Origin: Adiutrix sp031549025
GTDB taxonomy: Bacteria > Desulfobacterota > Desulfarculia > Adiutricales > Adiutricaceae
Assembly: GCA_031549025.1 (NCBI GenBank)
Contig: JAVBQN010000028.1
Coordinates: forward strand, 1-64,000
Length of the DNA stretch: 64,000 bases
Direction: 5' to 3'
This document shows, piece after piece, positions 9,044 through 17,379 of this stretch. How positions within the stretch are numbered: the first letter of the stretch is position 1; each line of letters opens with the position of its first letter. The notes beneath the pieces were generated by a model. The model had not been told where the DNA came from. It searched no databases and saw nothing but the letters and a program-made list of their open reading frames with translations. The translations under genes and the position numbers were made by a program.

Positions 9044-9124
9044 GCGCCCCGGAAGCCCGGCCGTCCCTTGGCGGCCGGGCCCGCCGCGGCGTCGCCCGCT
9101 TCCTCAAAGAGCGTGGGAGTCATT

Positions 9125-9679
9125 ATGGACGGCCTGAGAAAATATGTACGAGCAATAAACTGGTTTACGGCGCGAATTGTCGCCCCCATCTTCGCCTGGA
9201 TGATCTTCGGCCTGATGCTGTTGATCCTGCTGGACGTCATCACCCGCTACCTGCCTTTCCTGAAACCTCTGGCCATGAGCGACGAGTTCGGCGGCTATGC
9301 CCTGGTGGCCATCACCATGGGCGGCCTGGGCTACGCCTGGCAAGCGGGATATCACGTGAAAGTGGAATTTTTCCTCGGCATGATACCGCCGAAGGCGGCC
9401 TGGGTGATCACCAACATCACCACCCTGGCGGCCCTGGCCTTCACCGTGGCCATCACCTACGCGGCCTGGCAGCAAATTGACATGGCCTTCATGTTCAAAG
9501 TGCGTTCGAACACCTGGGTGCGCACCGTGGTGGCCTATCCCCAACTGAGCATCATCGTGGGCCTTTTTCTCATGGATCTGCAGCTCCTCGCCGAAGTGCT
9601 GGACCGGTTCTTCTTCGGCAAGGCCAAACCCGAGCCCGCTTCGCCGAAGCCGGCCTTGGTCACGGAGGGTCAAGCATGA
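9125..9679 (+). CDS. dctQ: TRAP transporter small permease (DctQ type)
   Basis: The 184-residue protein has four hydrophobic segments, as usual for DctQ: near residues 17-40, 55-75, 90-110 and 135-155. Motifs such as LLDVITRYLP and the region following FGGYALVAITMGGLGYAW fit the family. An upstream in-frame codon exists, but the ATG at 9125 follows GGGAG and removes an unlikely Ala/Ser-rich leader. It overlaps the DctM gene by 4 bases. With DctM it forms the sodium- or proton-driven membrane part of the importer. Confidence 0.9.
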   Translation: MDGLRKYVRAINWFTARIVAPIFAWMIFGLMLLILLDVITRYLPFLKPLAMSDEFGGYALVAITMGGLGYAWQAGYHVKVEFFLGMIPPKAAWVITNITTLAALAFTVAITYAAWQQIDMAFMFKVRSNTWVRTVVAYPQLSIIVGLFLMDLQLLAEVLDRFFFGKAKPEPASPKPALVTEGQA

Positions 9680-10974
9680 GCCCGGAAGTCGTCTTCGCCC
9701 TCGTCAGTGTGGCGGCCCTGTTGTTCTGCCTTCTGATGGGCCTGGAAATCGCCTGGTCCGTGGGCCTGGTCTCTCTCTGCGGCCTGGTGTACCTGGGCCA
9801 GCCCCTGGAACAGGTGGCCTCCACCATCTGGACCTCCACCAACTCCTTCACCATGACGGCCATGCCCATGTTCATCTTCATGGGGTGCCTCTTGGGCAAC
9901 ACCGGGGTCAATGAATACCTCTTCACCGCCGTGGACCGCTGGGCCGGCCGGCTGCCCGGGGGGCTGGTCATATCCGTCATTCTGGGCAACGCCGCGTTCG
10001 CCTCCATGTGCGGTTCTTCCATCGCCGCCGTGGCCACCTTCGGCAAGGTCGCCTTCCCGGCCATGGAGAGCCGGAACTACAACCCCAGCTACGCCCTGGG
10101 CTCCATCGCCGTCAGTTCGGTCCTGGCTCCGCTGTTCCCATTAAGCATTCTTCTGATCATCTACGGGTCCTGGCAGGGGCTGTCCATCGTGCGGCTTCTG
10201 GCCTCCGGCATCGTCCCCGCCCTGATTCTGACCAGCCTGTTTGTCCTGGTCGCCATTCTGCGGGTGAAAATCAACCCCAAACTGGCCCCGACCCCGCTCA
10301 GCTACACCTGGGCCGAGAAAATGGACGCCCTGGTGAAGGTGGCTCCTTTCGGCGTCCTCATCGCCGCGGTGGTCGTCGCCATTTTCGGCGGCTACATGAC
10401 CCCGACCGAGGCCGGCGCCCTGGGGGCCTCCCTGAGCATCGTCCTGACCTTGCTCTATAGGCGGCTCAATTTCCAGAAGTTCCAGCAGAGCCTCCTGGAC
10501 ACGCTGAAGGTCACTTCCTTCTCGCTCTTCATCATGGCCATGGCCAGCTTGATGAGCCACGTGTTCAACGCCACCGGCGTGGTTCTCCTGGTGAAGGACG
10601 TGGTTTTGGGGCTGGAGCTCAACCGCTATACAATCCTGGTCGGCGTCCTCATCATGTATCTGATCCTGGGGTGTTTCTTCGACTCCTGGTCGATGCTGTT
10701 CCTGACGTTTCCCTTCGTGATGCCGATTATGTCCAGCCTGGGTTTCGATCCTTTCTGGTGGGGCATCGTCTACGTCCTGGCCGCCGAGCAGAGCACCATC
10801 ACCCCGCCCTTCGGCCTGGCCCTGTTTGTGCTGCGAGGGATGGTCCCCAAATACCCGGTCAGCACCATCGTCTTCGGCGCCTTGCCGTACCTGGCGGCCA
10901 TCTATGCGCTCATCGCCGTATTGATCTTCTTCCCCGGCATTGTTGACTGGCTGCCGAACATGCTGCTTAAGTGA
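9676..10974 (+). CDS. dctM: TRAP transporter large permease (DctM type)
   Basis: The 432-residue protein is a typical DctM, with about a dozen membrane segments and the family motifs MFIFMGCLLG near the N-terminus, YGSWQGLSIVRLLASGI in the middle and EQSTITPPFGLALFVLRG near the C-terminus. It performs the ion-coupled transport step. The ATGA overlap with dctQ shows tight coupling. The MttB-type gene, dctP, dctQ and dctM appear to form one transcript from the promoter at 6206. Confidence 0.93.
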   Translation: MSPEVVFALVSVAALLFCLLMGLEIAWSVGLVSLCGLVYLGQPLEQVASTIWTSTNSFTMTAMPMFIFMGCLLGNTGVNEYLFTAVDRWAGRLPGGLVISVILGNAAFASMCGSSIAAVATFGKVAFPAMESRNYNPSYALGSIAVSSVLAPLFPLSILLIIYGSWQGLSIVRLLASGIVPALILTSLFVLVAILRVKINPKLAPTPLSYTWAEKMDALVKVAPFGVLIAAVVVAIFGGYMTPTEAGALGASLSIVLTLLYRRLNFQKFQQSLLDTLKVTSFSLFIMAMASLMSHVFNATGVVLLVKDVVLGLELNRYTILVGVLIMYLILGCFFDSWSMLFLTFPFVMPIMSSLGFDPFWWGIVYVLAAEQSTITPPFGLALFVLRGMVPKYPVSTIVFGALPYLAAIYALIAVLIFFPGIVDWLPNMLLK

Positions 10975-10997
10975 AACAGCCTGGTGGTCCGTGGCCT

Positions 10998-11023
10998 GGT
11001 CGCCGGGAAACGCCCCGGCGGCC
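10998..11023 (+). terminator. GC-rich hairpin after dctM
   Basis: A stem of about 10 pairs (CGCCGGG/CCCGGCG core at 11001-11007 and 11014-11020, extended by GGT/GCC) lies 24 bases after the dctM stop. There is no T-run, so it may be a weak or Rho-assisted stop. Confidence 0.4.
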
Positions 11024-11044
11024 AGGCCGGTATGAAGTGAAAAA

Positions 11045-11065
11045 ATAGCTACAATGTGCTATATA
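11045..11065. promoter_or_regulatory. Inverted repeat and extended -10 before the XRE-cupin gene
   Basis: ATAGC-N8-GCTAT at 11045-11062 is a perfect inverted repeat. It overlaps TGC-TATATA (11057-11065), an extended -10-like sequence 60 bases before the regulator's ATG. Overlap of a dyad and a promoter immediately before an XRE gene suggests autoregulation. No good -35 is visible. Confidence 0.45.
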
Positions 11066-11124
11066 AGGCTGTAATTGGAAAAAAGTCCGCTTCATACAGC
11101 GTATGGAACATCAGGAGGGTTGGC

Positions 11125-11679
11125 ATGACAAACGATTTTCAGATAGGGAGCGTCGTCCGGAACCTGCGGACCGAGAAAGGCCTGACCCTGCAACGTTTGG
11201 CCGAGATGACCGAACTGACGGCGGCCTACATCAGCAAGATCGAAAACGACAAGGTCTCGCCCTCGATCCACACGCTCAAGGCGCTGGCCGACGCGCTCCA
11301 GACGAATATTACGGATTTCTTTGAAAACGACCTCATCAACGACCCGTGCATCAACCCGCCGGCGACGTGGACCAAAAAGCTGGTCAAGGGCTGGCAGGCC
11401 GATGTGCGGCAGATGATCAAGCTGGTCGGCAACAAGAAAATGCAGCCGTTCTTCACCACCATCCCGCCGGGCGGCGGCGCCCACGACCACTACACGCACC
11501 CGGGCGAGGAGTTCGTGTATGTCCTGGAAGGGGTGCTGACCTTGAATCTTAACGGCAAAATAAGTAAACTCGCCCCCGGGACCCTGGCCTATTTTTCGGC
11601 CTTGGTGCCCCATACCTGGACCAACGAGACGAAAAAAACCGTAAAGATGATTTGGGTGTGTTCGCCGCCCAGTTGGTGA
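11125..11679 (+). CDS. XRE-cupin transcriptional regulator
   Basis: The 184-residue protein has an N-terminal XRE helix-turn-helix (about residues 10-65, with LRTEKGLTLQRLAEMTELTAAYISKIE split across the recognition helix). A C-terminal cupin (about 110-180) has the metal or ligand motif HDHYTHPGEEFVYVLEG. This architecture senses small catabolic ligands. AGGAGG at 11113-11118 selects the ATG at 11125 rather than upstream in-frame codons. Lying between the TRAP unit and the nicotinate operon, it is the best candidate for a pathway-specific regulator responding to nicotinate or an intermediate. Confidence 0.9.
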   Translation: MTNDFQIGSVVRNLRTEKGLTLQRLAEMTELTAAYISKIENDKVSPSIHTLKALADALQTNITDFFENDLINDPCINPPATWTKKLVKGWQADVRQMIKLVGNKKMQPFFTTIPPGGGAHDHYTHPGEEFVYVLEGVLTLNLNGKISKLAPGTLAYFSALVPHTWTNETKKTVKMIWVCSPPSW

Positions 11680-11751
11680 GACGCGCCGGCAGAGACCGAT
11701 TTCCACTATTGCCCGGCCAGGGATCGCGATTGGTCCGACTGGCGTTGAGGG

Positions 11752-11774
11752 CCGCCGACGTTGAATTTCGGCGG
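11752..11774 (+). terminator. Short hairpin after the XRE-cupin gene
   Basis: CCGCCGA and TCGGCGG form a 7-pair stem around a 9-base loop, followed a few bases later by a T-rich stretch (TTGTTTTG). It is weaker than a standard intrinsic terminator and may only reduce read-through into the next operon. Confidence 0.35.
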
Positions 11775-11826
11775 GGCGGGTTGTTTTGTGCCCTTTTTGG
11801 CCCCGTCATAAGGTAAGGAGTATTTC

Positions 11827-12420
11827 ATGAGTCATTTGGAACCGCAGGTTCGTACCTATTACGTGGTCGTGGAGGAGTGCCTTCTCGACGGCGTCAAGCC
11901 CGTGGCCAAGCCCACCCGCAAGGCCGCCGCGGCCGTGGTCCTCAAGAACCCGTACGCCGGCGTCTACCAGGAGGATCTGAGTCTTCTGTACAAATGGAGC
12001 GAGACCCTGGGCGAGATTTTGACCCAAAAGGCCGTGGCCGCCCTGGGCATCAAACCCGAAGAGGTGGAAAGCTACGGCAAGGCGGCCATCGCCGGTCTCA
12101 AGGGCGAGCGCGAACACTGCGCGGCCCTGATGCACCCGGCCCTGGGCAAACCCATCCGCGACAACGTGGGCGGCGGCAAGGCCCTCTTGCCGTCGGCCAA
12201 AAAGATCGGCGGCCCGGGCGCGGCCATTGACCTGCCGCTGGGCCACAAAAACGCGGCCTTTGTCCGCTCGCACTTCGACGCCATGGAGGTGCGCATCCCC
12301 GACGCCCCGGCCGACGACGAGATCGTGCTGATCGTGGGCGTGGCCGATTCCGGCCGGCCGCACCCCAGGGTGGGGGGCCTCCAGATTTCGGAAATCAAGG
12401 GCGAGGACGGCCTGCGCTGA
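11827..12420 (+). CDS. Amino acid synthesis (AA_synth/DUF1185) family protein
   Basis: The 197-residue protein begins VRTYYVVVEECLLDGVKPV and contains YKWSETLGEIL and VGGGKALLPSAKKIGGPG, which I recognise as the AA_synth (DUF1185) family. Its function is not established; homologues occur in catabolic clusters for amides and heterocycles. TAAGGAG precedes the ATG. It opens the nicotinate operon, 61 bases before the iron-sulfur subunit of the dehydrogenase. The E. barkeri pathway does not obviously need it, so it may act on a side product or take part in ring chemistry in this organism. Confidence 0.75.
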   Translation: MSHLEPQVRTYYVVVEECLLDGVKPVAKPTRKAAAAVVLKNPYAGVYQEDLSLLYKWSETLGEILTQKAVAALGIKPEEVESYGKAAIAGLKGEREHCAALMHPALGKPIRDNVGGGKALLPSAKKIGGPGAAIDLPLGHKNAAFVRSHFDAMEVRIPDAPADDEIVLIVGVADSGRPHPRVGGLQISEIKGEDGLR

Positions 12421-12481
12421 CGGCCGTGGTTTCCGGCGCCGCCGTTTGGGCGGGGCCGGAAAAAATTTCGGAGAGTGACCG

Positions 12482-12958
12482 ATGGAAATACGTTTGACCC
12501 TGAACGGGCAACAGCGGAGCGGCCAGACCGACCCCGCCCGGACCGCGCTCCATTTCCTCCGCGAGGTCATGGGCCTTAAGAGCGTCAAGGAAGGCTGCGG
12601 CATCGGCGAATGCGGGGCCTGCACGGTTATCGTCAACGGCCGGGCCGTGGATTCCTGCCTCATGCCCGCCGCCCAGTTGGACGGCGCGGTGGTGGAGACC
12701 GCCGAGGGGCTCACGCGGGACGGGCGTCCCCATCCCCTCCAGACGGCCTTTGTCGAACACAATGCCGTGCAGTGCGGCTATTGCAGCCCCGGCTTCCTGA
12801 TGAGCGCCAAGGCTCTTCTGGACCAAAGCCCCGCGCCCGAACGGGGCGAGGTGGAAAAGGCCCTGGCCGGCAACCTCTGCCGCTGCACCGGCTACCGCCA
12901 GATCGTCGACGCGGTGCTGGACGCGGCCGGGAGGCTGCGGGAAGGAGAGGGCCGGTGA
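12482..12958 (+). CDS. ndhS: Nicotinate dehydrogenase, [2Fe-2S] subunit
   Basis: This is a 158-residue small subunit of the xanthine-dehydrogenase family. It has a plant-type [2Fe-2S] site with Cys39, Cys44, Cys47 and Cys59 and a second, helical [2Fe-2S] domain with Cys98, Cys101, Cys133 and Cys135 (CGYCSPGF and LCRCTGY). It passes electrons between the molybdenum and FAD subunits. The assignment to nicotinate hydroxylation (nicotinate to 6-hydroxynicotinate) comes from the complete set of downstream pathway genes; by sequence alone it could serve another molybdenum hydroxylase. Its stop overlaps the GTG start of the FAD subunit. Confidence 0.88.
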   Translation: MEIRLTLNGQQRSGQTDPARTALHFLREVMGLKSVKEGCGIGECGACTVIVNGRAVDSCLMPAAQLDGAVVETAEGLTRDGRPHPLQTAFVEHNAVQCGYCSPGFLMSAKALLDQSPAPERGEVEKALAGNLCRCTGYRQIVDAVLDAAGRLREGEGR

Positions 12959-13809
12959 GTGCGCGGATAGAATACCTCCGCCCCGCCGCCGTGACCGAGG
13001 CCGTGGAGGCCTTGAGCCACAACGGTTCGGCCGTGATGGCCGGGGGCACGGATCTGATGATCTCCCTCCGCGGGGGGGGCTTCACCGGCGACCGGCTGGT
13101 GGACGTGACCGGCATCGACGAGATGCGGCGTCTGGCCTCTGAAAATGAGAAAATTTCCATCGGCGCGGCCGTGAAAATAGAGGAACTGCGTCAGAGCCCG
13201 CTGGTCCGGGAAATGCTCCCGGCCCTGGCCCGGGCGGCGGATGTCTTTGCCGGACAACAGGTGCGCAACATGGCCACCATCGGCGGAAACGTGGGCCACG
13301 CCGCGCCCTGCGGCGACACCCACCCGCCCCTCATCCTCTATGGCGGCGTCGGCGAAGTGGCCGGCCCCGAAGGCCGGAGCCTCCGGCCGGCGGCCGACCT
13401 CTTCGCCGGGCCCGAGCGCTCGGCCCTGAAGCCGGGCGAACTGCTGGTGCGCTTCCTGGTGAAGCCCGAAGCGGCCACCCTGGTGGATTTTCAAAAAATC
13501 GGCCGCCGCAAGGACCTGGCCATCTCCCGCGTCAGCCTGGCCGTGCTGGTGAACGTGGGCGGGGAGGGGATCGTCGACCGCTGCAAGGTCGTCCTCGGCG
13601 CCTGTATGCCCACCACCCGGCGCATGCCCCGCACCGAGGCCGCGCTCCTCGGCCAAAAACCGGGCCGGGCGCTTTTCCGGGAAACGGCCGCCCTCATGGC
13701 TTCGGAGATGATCGACATCACCGGGCGGCGCGCCTCCATCGTCTATAAGGAACCGACCATCCAAGGGCTGCTCCTGCGGATGCTCGAACCTTTGCTGCGG
13801 AGGGCCTGA
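12955..13809 (+). CDS. ndhF: Nicotinate dehydrogenase, FAD subunit
   Basis: This 284-residue CoxM/NdhF-type flavoprotein has the FAD pyrophosphate-binding motif AGGTDL near residue 32 and the second flavin motif TIGGNVGHAAPCGD near 110. The start is GTG at 12955, overlapping the previous stop by 4 bases and preceded by GGAGAGG; the open frame further upstream runs inside ndhS and is not credible. It transfers electrons from the iron-sulfur subunit to an external acceptor. Confidence 0.88.
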   Translation: MSARIEYLRPAAVTEAVEALSHNGSAVMAGGTDLMISLRGGGFTGDRLVDVTGIDEMRRLASENEKISIGAAVKIEELRQSPLVREMLPALARAADVFAGQQVRNMATIGGNVGHAAPCGDTHPPLILYGGVGEVAGPEGRSLRPAADLFAGPERSALKPGELLVRFLVKPEAATLVDFQKIGRRKDLAISRVSLAVLVNVGGEGIVDRCKVVLGACMPTTRRMPRTEAALLGQKPGRALFRETAALMASEMIDITGRRASIVYKEPTIQGLLLRMLEPLLRRA

Positions 13810-13812
13810 CCA

Positions 13813-16095
13813 ATGAGCACGCTGAAATACGTGGGCCGCGACCATCTCCATCCGCGCATCTGGGAAAAGGCCCGGGGCGAGGCCCTGTACGCGGCCGACC
13901 GCGTCCCCCCGGAGGCCCTGATCCTCAAGGTCTTGCGGGCGGACCGCGACCACGCGGAAATCCTGTCCGTCGACACCCGCGCGGCCGAGGCCATCCCGGG
14001 CGTGGCCGGGGTTTTCACCTCGGCCCACATCCCCGGCCGCAACCTCATGGGCATCATCAACAAAGACCATCCCGTGCTGGCCCGGGGGAAGATTCGGTCC
14101 CGGGCCGACGCCGTGGCCCTGGTGGCCGCCGAGAACGAGGACATCGCCCGAAAGGCCCTGGCCGCCATCAAGGTGGAGTGGCGGGATCTGCCGGCCATGA
14201 TGAGCCCCGAGGAGGCCCTGGCCCCGGGCGCGGAACCCATCCATGAGAAGGGCAACGTCCTCTTCACCCGGGCCGTCCGGCGCGGGGACGCGGAGGCCGC
14301 CTTCGCCGGCGCCTTCCACGTGGTGGAGCGGGAATACGACACGCCGTGCATCGAGCACTGCTACCTGGAAACCGACGCGGGCCACGGCTTCATCGACGAC
14401 GACGGGGCCCTGGCCATCGAGGTCTGCACCCAGAACCCGCACTATGACCGGGGCGATGTGGCCGCGCTGATGAACCTGCCGGAAGAGAAGGTGCGCATCA
14501 TCCAGGCCGTGACCGGCGGAGGGTTCGGCTCCAAGCTGGATTTGTCGGTGCAGGGCCTCATCGCCGTGGCGCTGCATCACCTCAGGCGGCCCGTGGCCCT
14601 GCGCTACAGCCGCGAGGAAACCTTCCTGGCCACCGGCAAGCGCCACCCCATCAAGATAAACATGAAAACCGGCGTGGACCGCGAGGGCCGCCTGGTGGCC
14701 ATGCGGGCCCGCTTCGTGGCCGACGGCGGGGCCTACGGTTCCTACGGCATCGCCGTGGTCACCCGCGCGGCCGTCCACGCCACCGGGCCTTACGACATCC
14801 CCAACGTGGACGTGGAGGCCGTGGAAGTCTATACCAATCATACCTTCCGGGGGGCCATGCGCGGTTTCGGCACACCCCAGGCGGCTTTCGCCACCGAGTC
14901 CCAACTGGACCTCCACGCCGAGGCCCTGGGCCTGGATCCCCTGGAAATGCGTCTGCGCAACGCCATGCGGCCGGGCTCGGTCAACGCCTGCGGGCAGGTC
15001 ATGGAACACGGGGTGGGCATCGCCGACTGCCTGGAAGCGGTCCGGCCACACTATCAAGCGATGTTGGGCGAGTGGGTGACGCGGCCCGCGAGCCGGCCCA
15101 GCCGGCGCCGGGGCGTGGGCGTGGGGGCCATGTGGTACGGCATCGGCAACACCGCGGCCCAGAATCCCTCCACGGCCCAGATCGAGCTCGGCCTCGACGG
15201 CGGCGTGACCGTCTTCACCGGCGCGGCCGACATCGGCCAGGGCTCGGTTTTGATCCTGACCCAGTTGGCCGGCGAAATCCTGGGCCTGGCCCCGGAACGG
15301 TTCACCGTGGTTTCGGCCGACACCCGTTACACCACCAACGCCGGCGCCACTTCGGCCAGCCGCCAGACCTATATCTCCGGCAATGCCGTCTGCCGGGCCG
15401 CCTCGGAACTGGCCGACATGCTCCTCACCCGGGCCGTGGACCGCCTGAAAACTCCGAAAGAGGACCTGGAACTGGCGGACGGCACGGTGCGTTCAAAAAA
15501 AGACCCGGCCAAATCCCTGACCTTTCAGGAATTGGCCAAAAGCCTGCACCACCTGGGGCTGCCGCTGAAATGGGGCGGCTTCTTCGATCCCGACACCACG
15601 CCTCTCGACGGGAATGGTCAAGGCCGGCCTTACGGGGCCTACGCTTTCGCCTGCCAGGTGGCCCAGGTGGAGGTGGATGTCCTGACCGGCGAGGTCGAGG
15701 TGGTCCGGGTGGTGGCGGCCCACGACGTGGGCCGGGCCATCAGCCCCGCGAACCTGGTGGGGCAGATCTGCGGCGGGGTGGCCATGGGCGTGGGCTATGC
15801 CCTGCTGGAGGAATTCGAGCCGGGCAAGACCGAGTCGCTGAAGGATTACCATTTGGTCACGGCCACGGACATGCCCGAGGTGGTGCCCATCATCGTCGAG
15901 TGTCCCGAACCCAGCGGACCCTTCGGGGCCAAGGGGATCGGCGAGCCGGCCCTGGTGCCCACCGCGCCGGCCGTGGTCAATGCCATCCGCATGGCCCTCG
16001 GCGAACGCATTTATCAACTGCCCGCCAACCTCGAGCGGGTGATGGCCGCCAGCCGAAAGGCCGGTTGGCTGGAACGCTGGGGCTCCGAAAACTGA
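13813..16095 (+). CDS. ndhL: Nicotinate dehydrogenase, single molybdopterin subunit
   Basis: The 760-residue protein covers the full molybdenum-binding subunit of the xanthine-dehydrogenase family. GGGFGSK lies at 235-241, MRGFGTPQ around residue 350 and the catalytic glutamate motif GAKGIGEPAL has Glu711. In E. barkeri nicotinate dehydrogenase this subunit is split into NdhL and NdhM. Here one uninterrupted frame contains both parts, as in most other molybdenum hydroxylases. It catalyses 6-hydroxylation of nicotinate if the pathway assignment is right. The E. barkeri enzyme has a non-selenocysteine selenium ligand; nothing visible here proves or excludes that. Confidence 0.87.
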   Translation: MSTLKYVGRDHLHPRIWEKARGEALYAADRVPPEALILKVLRADRDHAEILSVDTRAAEAIPGVAGVFTSAHIPGRNLMGIINKDHPVLARGKIRSRADAVALVAAENEDIARKALAAIKVEWRDLPAMMSPEEALAPGAEPIHEKGNVLFTRAVRRGDAEAAFAGAFHVVEREYDTPCIEHCYLETDAGHGFIDDDGALAIEVCTQNPHYDRGDVAALMNLPEEKVRIIQAVTGGGFGSKLDLSVQGLIAVALHHLRRPVALRYSREETFLATGKRHPIKINMKTGVDREGRLVAMRARFVADGGAYGSYGIAVVTRAAVHATGPYDIPNVDVEAVEVYTNHTFRGAMRGFGTPQAAFATESQLDLHAEALGLDPLEMRLRNAMRPGSVNACGQVMEHGVGIADCLEAVRPHYQAMLGEWVTRPASRPSRRRGVGVGAMWYGIGNTAAQNPSTAQIELGLDGGVTVFTGAADIGQGSVLILTQLAGEILGLAPERFTVVSADTRYTTNAGATSASRQTYISGNAVCRAASELADMLLTRAVDRLKTPKEDLELADGTVRSKKDPAKSLTFQELAKSLHHLGLPLKWGGFFDPDTTPLDGNGQGRPYGAYAFACQVAQVEVDVLTGEVEVVRVVAAHDVGRAISPANLVGQICGGVAMGVGYALLEEFEPGKTESLKDYHLVTATDMPEVVPIIVECPEPSGPFGAKGIGEPALVPTAPAVVNAIRMALGERIYQLPANLERVMAASRKAGWLERWGSEN

Positions 16096-16162
16096 GGGAG
16101 AGCCCGCAAGATTGTATCGATCCGCCGCCCGGGCGGTGGGGAAGGTTTAGCGGAGGTGCGTC

Positions 16163-17311
16163 ATGAAAGTTTTGCTGCGGAATATCGGAATCATGATCAG
16201 CGGGGATATGGAAAAGCCGGTGCTGGACGCCGATTCCCTTTTGCTGGATAACGGGTTGATCGCCAAGGTCGGGTCAGGCCTGAACGACCAGGCCGACCAG
16301 ACCATCGACTGCCGGGGGACCGCCGTCTGTCCCGGCTTTTTCGACACCCACTGCCACGTGGTGCTGGGCGATTTCACGCCGCGCCAGAACCAGCTCGGCT
16401 TCATTGAAAGCGCCCACCACGGCGGCGTCACCAGCTTCATTTCGGCCGGCGAGGTTCACCTGCCGGGCCGCCCCACCGATCCGGCGGGCACCAAGGCCCT
16501 GGCCACCCTGGCCTACAAGTCTTTTCAGAAATTCCGCCCCGGCGGGGCCAAGGTGTTGGCCGGCGCGCTCATCCTCGAAAAAGGCCTGAAGGAAGAGGAT
16601 TTCCAGGAACTGGCCGCCGAGGGGCTCCGCCTCGTCGGCGAGGTCGGCCTCGGCTCGGTCAAGGCCCCCGAGGAGGCGGCTCCCATGGTGGCCTGGGCCA
16701 AGAAATACGGCTTCAAGGTCATGATGCACACGGGCGGCACTTCCATCCCCGGCTCCAGCACCGTGACCGCCGACCAGGTCATGGCCATCGACCCGGACAT
16801 CGTCTCCCACATCAACGGCGGCCCCACGGCCGTTTCGCCCGCGGAAATTAAAAAACTCGTCACCCAGACCGAATACTGGCTGGAGCTGGTGCACTGCGGA
16901 AACAACGTGGCCGCCAACATCGCCTTGGGCGAGGCCCGAAAGGTCGGGGCTCTGGGACGCTTCATCATCGGCAACGACGCGCCTTCGGGCACGGGCGTGG
17001 TCTCTTTGGGCATCTTGCGGATGATCACCCACGTGGCCTCCCTGGGCGGCGTGGACGCGCCGCTGGCCCTGTGCCTGGCCACCGGGAACCCCGCCAAAGC
17101 TTTTGGTTTCAACCGAGGCCTCATCGCCCCGGGCCGCGAGGCCGACTTGGTGGTCCTGGACGCGCCCATGGGGTCCCACGGGCGGGACGCTTTGTCCGCC
17201 ATGGTCTGCGGCGATCTGCCGGCGGTTTCCCTGGTCCTGGTGGACGGCAAAATCACCGTCAACGCCAGCCGCAACACGCCGCCGCCCGTGCGTAAACCCG
17301 CGGTGCAATGA
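16163..17311 (+). CDS. ena: Enamidase (amidohydrolase family)
   Basis: The 382-residue amidohydrolase carries the metal motif DTHCHV with His63 and His65. Later signatures include MMHTGGTS, HCGNNVAANIA and NDAPSGTGVVSLGILRMI. In nicotinate fermentation the binuclear enamidase opens the ring of 1,4,5,6-tetrahydro-6-oxonicotinate, giving ammonia and 2-formylglutarate. The sequence resembles that enzyme in length and motif order. It lies between the dehydrogenase and the 6-hydroxynicotinate reductase genes, and GGAGG before the ATG at 16163 supports the start. Confidence 0.88.
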   Translation: MKVLLRNIGIMISGDMEKPVLDADSLLLDNGLIAKVGSGLNDQADQTIDCRGTAVCPGFFDTHCHVVLGDFTPRQNQLGFIESAHHGGVTSFISAGEVHLPGRPTDPAGTKALATLAYKSFQKFRPGGAKVLAGALILEKGLKEEDFQELAAEGLRLVGEVGLGSVKAPEEAAPMVAWAKKYGFKVMMHTGGTSIPGSSTVTADQVMAIDPDIVSHINGGPTAVSPAEIKKLVTQTEYWLELVHCGNNVAANIALGEARKVGALGRFIIGNDAPSGTGVVSLGILRMITHVASLGGVDAPLALCLATGNPAKAFGFNRGLIAPGREADLVVLDAPMGSHGRDALSAMVCGDLPAVSLVLVDGKITVNASRNTPPPVRKPAVQ

Positions 17312-17379
17312 GGGCCGCGGACGACGTGCGCCAGACGGCGGCCGGCCTCCTCGCCCGCCGCCCTCCAAAGGGAGGAGCC

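Noticed and set aside
12892..15057. A 721-codon open frame on the minus strand
   Set aside because: It is antisense to the nicotinate dehydrogenase FAD and molybdenum subunits, whose active-site motifs are unmistakable. The frame has no recognisable protein pattern.
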